The notes beneath the pieces were generated by a model. The model was not told the origin of the DNA and made no database searches. It saw only the letters and a list, made by a program, of their open reading frames with translations. From Eulemur rufifrons (Eukaryota > Chordata > Mammalia > Primates > Lemuridae): a stretch of DNA of 64,000 nt. The position numbers were made by a program, and so were the translations under genes. Location: positions 10,988,501 to 11,052,500 of the forward strand of contig NC_091000.1 of the NCBI RefSeq assembly GCF_041146395.1, read 5' to 3'. How positions within the stretch are numbered: the stretch's first letter is position 1; every line of letters starts with the position of its first letter. Below are positions 34,451-46,189 of this stretch, piece after piece.

Positions 34451-36618
34451 AGCATAGACATACCTTGGGGACATTGTGGTTTTGGTCCCAGACCATCTCA
34501 ATAAAGGGAATATCACAACAAAGTGAGTCACACAATTTTTTTGGTTTCCCAGTACATAAAAAAGTTATGTTTACAGAATCTGTGGTCTATTAAGTGTGCA
34601 ATAGCATTATATCTTTAAAAAAACAAAGTACATACTCTAATTTAAAAATACTTTATTGCTAAAAAATGCTAGCAATCATCAGAGTCTTCAGTGAGTTGTA
34701 ATCTTTTTGCTGGCAGAAGGTCTTGCCTTGATGTTGGTGGCTGCTGACTGATCAGGGTGGTGGCTGCTGAAGGTTGGGGTGGCTGTGGCAATTTCTTAAA
34801 ATAAGACAACAGTGAAGTTGCCAGATTGATTGATTCTTCTTTTCACAAAAGATTTCTCTGTAGCATGTGATGCGTTTTGATAACATTTTGCCCAAAGTAC
34901 AACTTCTTTCAAAATTCCAGTCAATCCCCTAAAACTCTCCCCCACTTTATAAACTAAGTTTATGTAATATTCTAAATCCTTTGTTGTCATTTCAACAATG
35001 TTTACAGCATCTTCGTTAGAAGTAAATTCCATCTCAAGAAACTACTTTCTCTGCTCATCCATAAGAAGTAACTCCTCATTCATTCAAGTTTTACCATGAG
35101 ATTGCAGTGATTCAGTCACATCTTCAGGATATCCTTCTAATTCTGGTTCTCTTGCTATTTCTGCCACATCTGCAGTTACTTCCTCCACTGAAGTCTTGAA
35201 CCCCTTGAAGTCATCCATGAGAATTAGAATCAACTTATTTGAAACCTGGGCTGCAGAATAGATATTATGTTAGCAGGCATGAAAACAACATTAATCTTCT
35301 GTACGTCTCCATCAGAGCTCTTGGGTGACGAGGTGCATTGTCAGTGAGCAGTGACATTTTGAAAGAAATCTTTTTTTTCTGAGCAGTAGATCTCAACAGT
35401 GGGCTTAAAATATTCAGTAAACTATACTGTAAACAGATATACAGTCATCCAATCTTTTTGTCCCATTTATAGACAGGCAGAATAGATTTAACATAATTCT
35501 TAAGGGACCTGGGATTTTTGGAATGGTAAGTGAGCACTGGCTTCAACTTAAAAGTCACCAGCTGCATTAGCCCCTAATGAGAGAGTCAGCCTGTCCTTTG
35601 AAGATTTGAAGCCAGGCACTGACTTCTCCTCTCCAGTTGTAAAAATCCTAGATGGCATTTTCTTTCGATATAAGGCTGTTTTGTCTACATTGAAAAGCTG
35701 TTGTTTAATGTAGCCACCTGCATCGACGATCTGAGCTAGCCCTTCAGGATAATTTGCTGCAGCTTCTCCATCAGCACTTGCTGCTTCTCCTTGCAATTTT
35801 ATGTCCTGGAGATGGCTTCTTTCCTTAAAGCACAAGAACCAACCTCTGCTACCTTTAACCTTTTCTTCTGCAGCTTCTTCACCTCTCTTAGCTTTCGTAG
35901 AATTGAAGAGAGTTAGGGCCTCACCCTGGATTAGGCTTTGGTTTGAGGAAACGTTGTGGCTGGTTTGATCATCTCTATAGACCGCTCAAACTTTCTCCAT
36001 GTCAGCAATAAGGCTGTTTTGCTTTCTTATCATTCGTGTGTTTGCTGGAGTAGCAGTTTTAATTTTTTTCAGAACTTTTCCTTTCCATTCATAACTTGGC
36101 TGACTCTGTAGTGAAAGAGGCCTAGTTTTCAGCCTATATTGGCTTTTAACATGCCATCTTCATTAAGCTTAATCATTTCTAGCTTTTGATTTAAAGTGAG
36201 AGATGTGTGACTCTTCCATTCACTGGAACACTTAGAGGCTATTGTAGAGTTATTAACTGGCCTAATTGCGAAGTTGTTATGTTTCAGGGAATAGGGAGGC
36301 CCGAGGAGAGGGAGCGAGATGGGGAACAGCCGGTCAGTGGTGCAGTCAGAACACACACAGCCTTTATTTAAGCTCACAGTCTTATATGGCATGGTTCCTG
36401 GCACCGCAAACAATGGTAACATCACAGATCACCATGCAGATATCATAATAATAAAAAAGTTAAAAATACTGTCAGAATTATCAAAACGTGACACAGAGAT
36501 ATGAAGTGAGTACACACTGTTGGGAAAAACATGCCAAAAAACTCGCTTTACACAGGGTTGCCACCAAGGTAAAAAAACACAGTATCTGTGAAGCACAATA
36601 AAAGGTGCACCCGTATTT
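34451..36618 (-). mobile_element. Tigger1 DNA transposon fossil
   Basis: About 2.17 kb spans both terminal regions of Tigger1: left 'gacataccttggggacattg' and right 'cagtatctgtgaagcacaata'. The sub-terminal region has 'ttttttggtttcccag', 'ttaaaaatactttattgctaaaaaatgct' and, near the other end, 'cagggaatagggaggcccgaggagagg'. An internal piece is missing at about 35255, where 'gaatcaacttatttgaaacc' jumps straight to 'tgggctgcagaatag'; the usual text between these is several hundred bases. It inserted into the ancient repeat described above. Confidence 0.93.
34796..36242 (-). pseudogene. Tigger1 pogo-type transposase, degenerate
   Basis: Remains of a cut-and-paste transposase of the pogo/Tigger family (DDE superfamily, CENP-B-related) that would have moved the element by TA-targeted excision and insertion. 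The N-terminus is visible at about 36135-36242 (ASKCSSEWKS, then SLTLNQKLEMIKL, the helix-turn-helix start), but the start codon has become ATA. The central catalytic area is at about 35548-35835, with [14 protein letters not shown] holding the first catalytic Asp, and [15 protein letters not shown] after it. The C-terminal part is at about 34796-35032. Stops, frameshifts and the internal deletion make it non-functional. Confidence 0.9.
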
Positions 36619-37169
36619 CTTGATTGATTAGAGGAGGGAAATGAGAGAAACAGAGGATTCAGATACTACCATCCAGGGTTTTGACCAGAGTAACTGAAAG
36701 AGTTGGAGCTGCCATTGACCGAGATGGGAAAGATGGCAGAAGGAGCAGGATTTGGGGTTCAGAAGTCCTGTGTTGCACATATTTATTTGAAATTACCCAT
36801 TTAGACAACCAAGTAGAAATGTGGAGTAAATATTGCAAATGTGAATCTGAAGTTAAGGGGGGGGAGAGAGAGAGAGGTCTGAATCAGAAATCTAAATACA
36901 GATGTCAGCATCTAACCAGTAGGTAAAGCCAGGAGAGGAGTTCATCAAGGGAGTGAGTGTAGAAAGAAGGAGAAGGAACAAAGACTGAGCCCTGGTGCAA
37001 TGTTAAAATTGTGGGAATAAGAATCAGGGAGGGCGGCTGAAAAGGAGTGGCCAGTGAGCTAAAACAGTCAGGAGAGAATGGTGTCCTGAAGGCCAAGTGA
37101 AGGGAAGTGTCACTACATACAGGAGGAGGGAGTGATGGACTGTGTCATGTGCTGCTGATGGATTCAAAG

Positions 37170-37637
37170 TACAGTGGTCTCCTGGCTTGTAGTCCACTTT
37201 CTGCTGTTTCAGTTACCTACAGTCAACTATAGTCAAAACATATTAAATAAAAAAGTCAAGAAATAAACAATTTATAAGTTTTAACTTGTGTGCTGTTGTG
37301 AGCAGCATGATGCAATCTCTCTCTGTCCCACTTAGGATGTGAATCTTCCCTTTGTGCAGCGCATCCACCCTGCCCACGCCACCTGCCTGTTAGTCCCCCC
37401 AGTTATCAGATTGGCTGCTGTGGTATCCCAGTGCTTTTGCTCAAGTAACTCTTATTTTACTTAATAATGGCCCCCAAAGCACATGAGTAGTGAGGCTGGC
37501 AACTCAGATCTGCCAAAGAGAAGCCATAAAGTGCTTCACTGAACATAGGATATATACGGTTTGGAATTATTGGCAATTTCAGGCATCCACGGAGGGTCTT
37601 GAAACATATACCCCGTGGATAAGGGGGGACTACTGTA
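37170..37637 (+). mobile_element. Second Tigger-type DNA transposon fossil, different subfamily
   Basis: Ends are TA-flanked inverted repeats: 'tacagtggtctcctggcttg' at left and 'ggataaggggggactactgta' at right. The inner text 'agaaataaacaatttataagttttaa' and 'ttatcagattggctgctgtggtatcccagtgc' is diagnostic. From about 37468, 'aatggcccccaaagcac...agatctgccaaagagaagcc' is the start of a pogo-type transposase (MAPK.., MPKRS-like), cut off after about 25 codons by the internal deletion. Sense orientation. Confidence 0.85.
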
Positions 37638-37830
37638 AAATGATGATGGAAAATTGACCTTGGGATTGAGCAGCATGGAGACCTTTGGCCACCTTGACAA
37701 GAGTGCTTGGTGTCTATGGAATGATGATGATGAAACTTTCATTGGATTTAAGGGAGACAGGAGTAGAGCATTTGGAGACAGCAAGCGTAGGCAACCCTTT
37801 CAAGGAGTTTTCCTAAAGACAACAAATAAA

Positions 37831-40800
37831 ATAAATACAGTAAAATGAAATAAAAAAAGAAGTAGCAGCTGGGAGGGAAATCAAGAAAAGCCTTTTTTTT
37901 TTTTTTTTAAGGTAAAAAAAATAACTACATGTTTGGGATGATGGGAATGATTCAGTTGGGGCCCAAAATAAATAATAATATGGGTGGGAGGATAAAATGG
38001 CTGGTAGCAAAAGCAAAATATGATAACATATTTTGGGGTATTTGAAAACTTATGTTTAAAATACATACTTAAATTAACAAATATTAATATTAAAGTAATG
38101 TCTAGCTGCAAATTCACCCTTTTTCTTTGCATCTCATTCTAAATTCTGACCCATGTAAAAATGATACTAGTTAAGTATCATTTTATCATCTTAAGTATGA
38201 TCTCTTATCTGATTAAAATAATTAGTACTAAAATATGTATTGAGCTTAACATCCCATCTAAAGACCATTTTATTTTTAAAGATTTCCAATAATATAAATC
38301 TCTAATTGGAAGATATTTTTGAGTGGCATTTTTTTGGCCACTTGTGACATTACTCATTCCATATTTAGTTTTTCAGACAGTTAAAGTAGGCTGAATCAGC
38401 ATTATCATCCAGAGTCAAAATGCCCCAAAGTCAATCCTAGATCCAAGAAATATACAAAAAACTTTAACATGAAAACAAGGTCATGCTTCTCCACCACACC
38501 CAGGGCTAAACCCATTCCCACCTGTAAGTGCCATAGAGTAGATTCTCATCAGAGTTCATTTCCATCTGTAACACTGGGGAGCCAGACTGAGAGTAGAGAT
38601 GTGGAGCTTTATAAATGAAGAGCCTAACTGCTTAAGCCTGGGAGTAGATTTAAGCAGCTAGATTCAGGATGCTTCTTACCGAGCTCTCTTTTGGTGAAGC
38701 AAAATGCCTTCAATCCAAAAGTATTCTTTGTTACATCTTTCTACAAAGGTCACACGCACATAAAGAGTATATTTGTCCTCCAATATTATCTTCTGGCTTC
38801 TCCCATGAAAACCTGTTGGATCCTGAATCAAATCTGCCTGAATCAGCACCATATGCACACGTATAAAATGGCAGCTTCTTCTCCTGTCCAAATCAGGTTG
38901 CTTTATCTGTTGACTCACCTGCCAAAAGATCTGCATCTGAAAAAAGAGCGCCAAACAAAACTTTGCTTGGCTGACTATGCCTATGATCCTTGACCCTACT
39001 GAGCCCAGGCAAGCCCCCAAACTCCCCAGGCCCTCCCCATCCTCAACACAGATACTTTTTACAGAGAACTTTCCTGGGAGGGTGGAGATAGTATAGTATT
39101 CATATATTACATTTCATAGCCACAAATCACCAATCCACCTTTGCAAAGTGTGGCTTCCTGAAACATGTGTAGCATGCATACATATAAATGCATGTGCGGT
39201 ATTTAACATATGTTAATGAGATCAATCCCAAGTGAATTTATTTGCAGGACACCATATACTCCAATTAGGCATAGAGTTGCGTTAAAAACCAGGAACTTTC
39301 CATGCAAATGACTAAATAAAAATGATTTTAAAAATATTTATCCATATAAGCTGCCTTTATGTTTCTTAAGAATGTTGTCTAAAGGGTTAATATTATATGT
39401 AAAGTAGACATTTAATGGATAAATTTAAAAGCAGCTAAGAACATAGCATCCTGTGCATAACTTTCATAATTGTGCGTTCCTCCAGAGATAATGGATATCA
39501 TTATCAGCGGCGCCTGTCCTAGGAAACTTGGCAAGGTTATGATTGTTTGTTACAGCTTTGGTTATATTAACATACACATTAATATTTATAAATATTTGAT
39601 GTCATGTTAATTTTTCATATAAGATGATTTATGTAATGTTGCTGTGCCCTGTTAGAGGGCATTTGCAATATGCTTCAAAAGGGAACTGAATTGATGTATG
39701 TTCTTTAAGGGAACTTGTCTATATATCACTGTTCTTATAATGCATTATTCTGAACAAAAGTATTTCAAAATAAATTATGTGAATTGTGGATTTACTCCAT
39801 TAACATTTTAAATAAAACATAAAGGAAAAGATCATGCTGAAACTATTTGCTGCATTTTTAAAAGGAGCTCTGTTCTCTAGGAGCAGAACAAAGTTTACTG
39901 AAATACTCTTTAAGAAACAAAGTTATGAAGTAACCAATGGTTTTGAAATTTTGTTTTAAATAATATTATAGAGTCTATACAGCATACAAACTAGAATATT
40001 CAGAAAAGTGCATATTAGCGTGGGATGTGAAAAAAAATCACAATATTCTTATTTTTCTTTGTCAGTTTTCTTTTGCTAAAGTATATTTTGCTGTGACAAA
40101 ATTTAGATATTAAGGGAGTTGGGTACTAATTAAGATATATAATATAAATAAATCAAGTGTAAGTTATTAAATGAACATTTGCTTTATGTGAAAAAATTTA
40201 TTTCTCTTTAGAAAGTTTAAGCAGCTTTAAGCAGAAAGTTAGTTTATATATAAACATATATTAACTATGAAACCAATAATATATAGTATGAAAAATTATA
40301 GGTTTGTTTAGTATTATAGTGATGTTTTATAATATAGTTCATTGGTCCACATTACCCAATAGTACTATTAATGATGCTTTAGTTATTTTTTCATTTTAGT
40401 CAAAAAAGCCATTGAATAAAATTGTGGGAAAAAACTCACAAACCTTATTTTATATGATAATTCATTTCCCTGTTATAGTGAATGTTACCTTTTTACTCTT
40501 TTTTTCTATGGAGGCATTTTGAAGTATCATCTGTAGTTATGTTATTAGCATAACTACATAGGAGCTATTAATAAAATTTGAATTTTGGTGTACTTTTTCC
40601 TTTTCTGACAATTTTAACTATCCCTTTTATTGTTCATTTTTCCCTATTAAGATTCACGTTTTCTTTAAGGTGAACAACTCATTATTAACTTATTGTTCTT
40701 TTTTCATGTCCCCAAAATGAGACATCACCCTGTGGTGTTACACTAAGGACAAATTTAGTAAATTTGAGAATTCTGGAGATCCTCATTTAAAATATCTACC

Positions 40801-42031
40801 TGGAATTGAATATTTTCTTCCTCTAAATTTATCATCAAATCATAATTGTTACTTTTCATTTCATCCCTGGAACTGTATTAAACCCTTGAAAAACTTAAGA
40901 AATCAACTCAAGAAATTCCCTTTGATTTGACATTATAGAAGTTGGCTTGCTCTTACTATCCAGTTTCACAAAATTGACAATTAATTTGAGTAAAATGTAA
41001 TAGACCTTTTTTCCTCATATTTTCATACTCAAATTAATTCTGTCACCACAATTATTCACATTACAAAAAAACTACAGCAGGTCATGAGAGAAGAAATTGC
41101 CTTAATCTGAGGCCACCCAGAAAGATTTGTGACAACAAAGCTTATGGAAAAGATGAGAATAAGGGTTACATTCCCAGGTGACAGATAACTAGCATTGTAC
41201 AGAGGATATAACTATTAAGTCATTTAAAATTCATATAATAAATATCATGTGAAAAAATGTTGCTAATGCACATAGTCAAAAATAGCAGTAAATAAACACA
41301 ACAAATTGTGTTAAGTATAAATCAATTGAATTAGCACCTAAGTATATTTAGCCTAAAATATATATGCTACAGACATGGAAATCTATTTATATTCCTTAAT
41401 GTATAATATGAAGAAAAGGAAAACATGGAAGTAAGTATTTTGAGAGTGTCACAGTACTGTCAAATATTAATCAGAATTCATTCTTCAGAATTCTTGCTTC
41501 CTGAATGAAGAAAAATTAAAAATTTAAAAGGCGTAGTATTATATATGATCAAAAAGTTATAAAACATAGTATCTGAAATTATCAAACACATTAGCAGAAC
41601 CACCTTGTTTGAAAGAATACAATAGATCATAATTCAAGAAAAACCAAAAATTAAAAGCTCTAGGTATAAAAGATAAGATAATTAGAAAAGTATAATCAAA
41701 GAGTGCATCCCACGTAAAGGTTATCATTACACTTTTTGTTGCTGAAATAAGCCTTTTGACAATCAATATATAATCAGATTGAAAGTTTTCTTTGTTACAC
41801 AGGCTCTTGTATTCTTTTATAGGTATAAATGTATGTTAGGTGAATAATAAATTAAGAAAAAGAAGATAGATTTTCAATTGTACTACTTTTAAAGCATCTT
41901 CCTTAAAATTATATGCTACTGAGAGACTGTGTTAGCTTAGTTTATTTAAAAACATAGACAAACTATAAAACTATACCATGGGGTACATAAGGATATATAG
42001 AAATAGACATATGCACATACAGATATACAGT
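37831..42031. other. AT-rich, repeat-poor non-coding DNA
   Basis: About 4.2 kb without a recognised dispersed repeat. A poly(T) run is at 37893-37908. The 38390-39050 section is GC-richer, carries overlapping open frames of 114 (-) and 100 (+) codons without domains, and might be an old LTR. The 39230-39740 section looks like conserved regulatory DNA (inference). The rest is AT-rich. Confidence 0.45.
39487..39505. promoter_or_regulatory. Paired inverted GATAATG motifs
   Basis: GATAATG, five spacer bases (GATAT), CATTATC. The 7-base arms are exact inverted copies, each holding a GATA core, and a third GATA lies in the spacer. It sits in a repeat-poor stretch. Factor binding is inferred. Confidence 0.3.
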
Positions 42032-42121
42032 TATACAAGGACTGTCTGGAACGTATCCAGCCATTGTTAATATAACGCGAACAGTTACGTGGCTGGATAC
42101 TGTCCAGACAGCCCTTGTATA
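42032..42121. mobile_element. 90-bp hairpin MITE, mariner-like
   Basis: Arms at 42032-42063 and 42090-42121 are inverted copies matching at 29 of 32 positions (mismatches at arm positions 10, 20 and 21), separated by a 26-base loop region. The outer bases are tata-caagg, consistent with TA target duplication. Its size and palindromic build parallel MADE1, the mariner-derived MITE, but the sequence ('ctgtctgga', 'gtatccagcca') is different. Either strand would transcribe to a microRNA-precursor-like stem. Confidence 0.75.
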
Positions 42122-44615
42122 TGGATATGTGTGGGTGTCTCCAATACAGTATACATATCTATACTGAGTTGGTCACTATTGTTCCTATTGTAAAGTTTCT
42201 AATCTAGTCATAAATTTGCAAAGAAATCAAAACAATCAGAATAGTTCATCACTCTAAATTAGATTATACCATTTTATCTAAATCTCGGCAAAATATACTT
42301 TTTTCTTAAATATACTTCAGAAAGAGAGTGGTCTCAGAAATCATAACTACAAAAATAATCTACAATTTAGTTGCAATCTAGAATTTTATATTTAGAGACA
42401 ATTTAGCTATCAAATTAAAGAAATGGATCAAATTTAACACACATACAAATTGCATTTCTTTTTATAGCTGATTAATACTTAGTCATACATTGTTAACAGT
42501 CACCAAAATGTTGTTCCATATGTTTAAGTAATATCATAATAAATGAAGACTTCACATCAAGCTCCATGTAGGCCACTTTTTGAGATGTCTACTTACTCCC
42601 ATAGTCAGAGATATTAAACTTAGTACACTTGCACCTTTTCATCACCAATTAAAATAAATAGTTGTTGAATGAGCACGGATGGCTCAACATAATACAGTAC
42701 CAGAAGAAGAAAAAAAACAGTTTATCAATCCTGTATGTTTTTTTCCCATTTTCAGATCTGTTCAGTTGATATTAAATAGATGGTTACAATTAACACAAAG
42801 CTGAAAGATCGTATCATTACTTCATACAAATCATTACATTAAGCCTATGACTAAAATACTTTACATTTATTTTGATTTTTTACTACATACGTTGACTGGA
42901 AGAACGATGATTGGTTAGATAAATGAAAGATATTAATAATAAAGTCTAGCCCTTTAATGTGTAAGAATGTTATCTCATTTGATTCTCACACTATCTTATG
43001 ATAAGCAGAGAGAGAGAACTATGACTTCTTGTGTGGCAGATTTAAGCCCAGGATGAAATGAAATTGTTATTTGACAAATAGTTCAGTTTGTTGACGATGA
43101 TGGTGATCCTTGATGTTTCAGGGGGTTTTTTGGCCAGGTTATCTGCATAAATGCACTAATCTAATTATTTCCATAGCTCTCCATAATATGAACCGTGTTA
43201 ATGCAAATACTGTCTAAAATGTAAACGTGGTGGGGGTTGGGAGAGTGAAGAGCAGACAAAGAGATTGCTTTCCACAATTTAACCCTGAATGCATGGCATG
43301 CCCATACATGTAAAATCAATGTGCCCAGTACAATCAATCATTTAATAGTTTTATCAGTTATTACAGATCACGGCAAAGTATGTTTGGCTGCGCTAATATG
43401 CATCTGTTAGGAAGATAAACCTAAATGAATAAAGTGCGATCAGGCCATAGTTCATTTCTCTTCTTACTTATGAATCTAATATGAGTCTATTCCTTAATAC
43501 TAAGTCCTTTATTAAAAAACTCACACATGATTAGCATCAAGATTTATGTTTGTTTAGATTTGATATTAGCATTTTTTATCATTAATACTTCATATCCATA
43601 AAGAGGCAAAAGTTTATTTTCTGCTCTGGTTTCAGCTATTTTTATTAAATTCTGCCTTTTAGGAAGAGTTACGGGTAACCATTTTAGGGTTAATCTGTCA
43701 CTGCATGATTAAATGTAAAAGGAAACCATTCAAAAGTCGCAAGAATGAAATGTAACAGAATGCACAAGGGGTCAATAAGGATGTGTATTTTTCCTTCCAC
43801 TGTGATCTATAGCTATTCAGAACAATTGATTAGACAGGTTCATTATTGTTTTGCAACCACACATAAACCATTATTATCCACATTCACTCCCTACGGTGTT
43901 CTCATGGACAGTTTTTCAATGATTTGTAATTTCAAGTAGTAGCAAGCTTACAATTCACCCTGTTTAACTTGCCTGGTCCTTTAAAGAGGATTACCAACTT
44001 CTACAAGCCAAAGGCCATTGGAGCAGTTACACACTTCTTGGAGATTTTTAAACAGGGTGACAAATGTTTATCATCCCCAAACTACACCCAGTCCTTAAAA
44101 CAGTGATTTTACTTCATCCTGCATAGATTAATCTTTGAAGAGAGAACCATCACTCCAGAGCTGAAATCTTCTGTAAGTTTAGACTTAAACCATCATTTAA
44201 AAATATGTGCTAAGGGTTATAGTAATTTTATTTAGAGAAATAAATAAAGGAATTATAAAACTATGTTAATTGGGGGTGATTTTATTATAAATTTGTATAA
44301 CAAAGAAAGATGAATAATCACTCTGTGGAACAGGACATAAAGTTTTGTCAAGTTCAATTTTTTCAACTTCTAAAATAATTTTTCTCAAAAGCAGACTCAA
44401 GCAATTAAAAAAGCGTTTTCTCTGTGGAATTCTCATTAGGGGTGTGTGCCTGTTCTTAAGAGGTATTGATCTTTCATTAAACTCTAGTTTGTATTTCTGG
44501 GGGTGTATGATTTTGTATGTGTGTAACTAACTTACAATCAGAACAAGTTCTCTTCCTTTTAGAAATTGTGTCATTTTTTTTTTAAGTGTTTGGGCTCTAA
44601 AAACAATTAAAAATG
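42122..44615. other. Repeat-poor non-coding DNA
   Basis: No dispersed repeat or gene is recognised. Two sections, about 43260-43440 and 43640-43960, have balanced composition and many homeobox/SOX-like words ('caatcaatcatttaat', 'gctaatatgcatc', 'gaacaattgattag') and are candidate conserved elements. The remainder is AT-rich. Confidence 0.4.
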
Positions 44616-44619
44616 ACAC

Positions 44620-44785
44620 ATATCCTGGGCTCTAGAACCACTGGCTTTTCCACTTACATTGAAAAAAAGTGACTCACTTTTCAATTTACTAATCTTTAAA
44701 ATAGGGAAAATCGTAACTATTTTTGAAGTTGTGAGGATTACATGAGATAATGCATGTTACGTGGTGGGCACATTGTCTGCAAGAA
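44620..44785 (+). repeat. MIR SINE fragment
   Basis: 'tgggctctagaaccactgg', 'caatttactaatctttaaaatagggaaaat', 'gttgtgaggattacatgagataatgcatg', 'gtgggcacattg' follow MIR order in sense orientation. Confidence 0.8.
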
Positions 44786-45562
44786 AGAACTCATGTAGGC
44801 AAGGTAAGTTAGGAGGACAGAGAAAGGATGGAGACCAGGTATAGCAGTGATAATTTCAGTAGTCGAGGCAACCACATAAAAACAAAGACTAGTTTGAATG
44901 TTTGTCCCACTCTTCATAATAAGGACTTTAAATTTGCAATATAAGGGAAAACAGGGAAGACACATCTGTAAATATAATAATAGTACTTTGTTAAGTCACA
45001 TCCTTCAGAGACAAGTAATTGCAAAAGAAGGAAGTGAAGATGGCAGGGTAGCAATGATGCTTTATGTTAAAAATGTAAGAGCTTTCAGCATGAGCAATAC
45101 TTCTGAAAACTATCCTAGAAATAACATGCAATGCCGACCTGTAAATGCCTAGCTTCCAAATAAAGCTTTTAATTTTTTTGATATATTTATTCTGGATTTC
45201 TATTAAAAGTTATACATGTTGAGTTACTTTCTATTCTAGGTCACACAAAGAATTCTTTAATTTCTGATAATAAATACAATGAATACATATTTAAAGGTTC
45301 ATTCTAAAATCTATATAATTTTAGAATCTCATATATATATAAAATATTGAACAATATAGCCAGCAAAAATTTGTATACAGTGTTCCAACTATTAGAATAC
45401 ATAGAAAATGCCACCTCACTTTATAACTTATTGATTTTACTACTCTTAGAAAGAATGATTTAAAATTGAATTTTGAAGTGTCACTGAATTCTCAGCTGGG
45501 ATTTCTTTGGGTGGATATTCTCACCCTCTTCATTTTGTGAATTTTAGTTTTTTCCTTAAATG
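44786..45562. other. AT-rich non-coding DNA, unassigned
   Basis: Nothing recognisable. The short open frames have no domain. Confidence 0.5.
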
Positions 45563-45576
45563 AGAATGTATCACTT

Positions 45577-45869
45577 TTTTTTTTAGAGGAAAGGTCTCAC
45601 TCTGTGGCCCAGGCTGGAGTGCAGTGGCACAATCATAGCTCACTGTAGCCTAGAACTCCTGGGTGCAAGCGATCCTCCCGCTTCAGCCTCCCAAGTATCT
45701 GGGACTACAGACACACGCCACTGCACCCTGCTTATTTTTAGATTTTCTGTAAAGCTGGGGATCTTGCTATGTTTCCCAGGCTGGTCTTGAATTCCTGGCC
45801 TCAAGCAATCTCCTGCTTCAGCCTCCCACAACCCCTAGATTACATACGGGAGTCATCCCAGCCCAGCCG
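45577..45869 (-). mobile_element. Old dimeric Alu, antisense
   Basis: T tract, then 'aggtctcactctgtggcccaggctgg', 'ctcactgtagcctagaactcctggg', a linker 'ttatttttagattttctgtaaagc', and the left arm ending 'cagcccagccgg'. Target duplications gaatgtatcacttt (45563-45576) and gaatgtgccacttt (45870-45883) differ at two positions, which fits an old insertion. Confidence 0.92.
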
Positions 45870-45982
45870 GAATGTGCCACTTTTGAAAATAATTCAACTA
45901 GAGTTATTAGCCACAACTTCTTTTTAATAGAGAAATAATAAAACTGAAATATCTATTTACTTTATGCAAAATATTTAACCCA

Positions 45983-46185
45983 TGGCAATACTTCTCAAAC
46001 TTCCCTGTGCACGAGAATGTTCTGGAAGACTTGTTTAAAATGCTAATTTACTGGTTCTATCTTTGGAGATTCTGATTCCTTACAGCTGAAATAGGGGCCA
46101 GGAATATAGATTTTTCTTAAGAACCCCCAAGTAATTTTGATATAGTTGGTCTAAAGACTACAATTAGAAAGATACTGGTCTAGGG
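45983..46185 (+). mobile_element. MER5A hAT-type MITE
   Basis: 'ggcaatacttctcaaacttccctgtgcacgagaatg', then 'ttctggaagacttgtttaaaatgc', 'ggagattctgattcc', and a right half with 'cccaagtaattttgatat' match MER5A in order. Confidence 0.8.
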
Positions 46186-46189
46186 CCAC

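Larger units (their letters stand above)
32705..37830 (+). repeat. Ancient mammalian dispersed repeat, broken into pieces
   Basis: Four sections read as one old element in order: 32705-32860 ('ttcattcaacaaatatttatt'), 33810-34450 ('tctgacttacattttaaaaggttcactctggctgctgagttgagaata', 'aggaggctattgcaataatataggc'), 36619-37169 ('aagggagtgagtgtagaaag', 'actgagccctggtgcaatg', 'ggccagtgagctaaaacag', 'gtcctgaaggccaagtgaag') and 37638-37830 ('gagacagcaagcgtaggcaacccttt'). I recall this as a single long consensus widespread in mammals, possibly of LINE type, but will not assign a name. It has no intact coding frame. Younger elements occupy the gaps. Confidence 0.6.

Noticed and set aside
38676..39020. 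114-codon minus frame overlapping a 100-codon plus frame
   Set aside because: No recognisable protein in either. Overlap and composition suggest an old repeat or chance.
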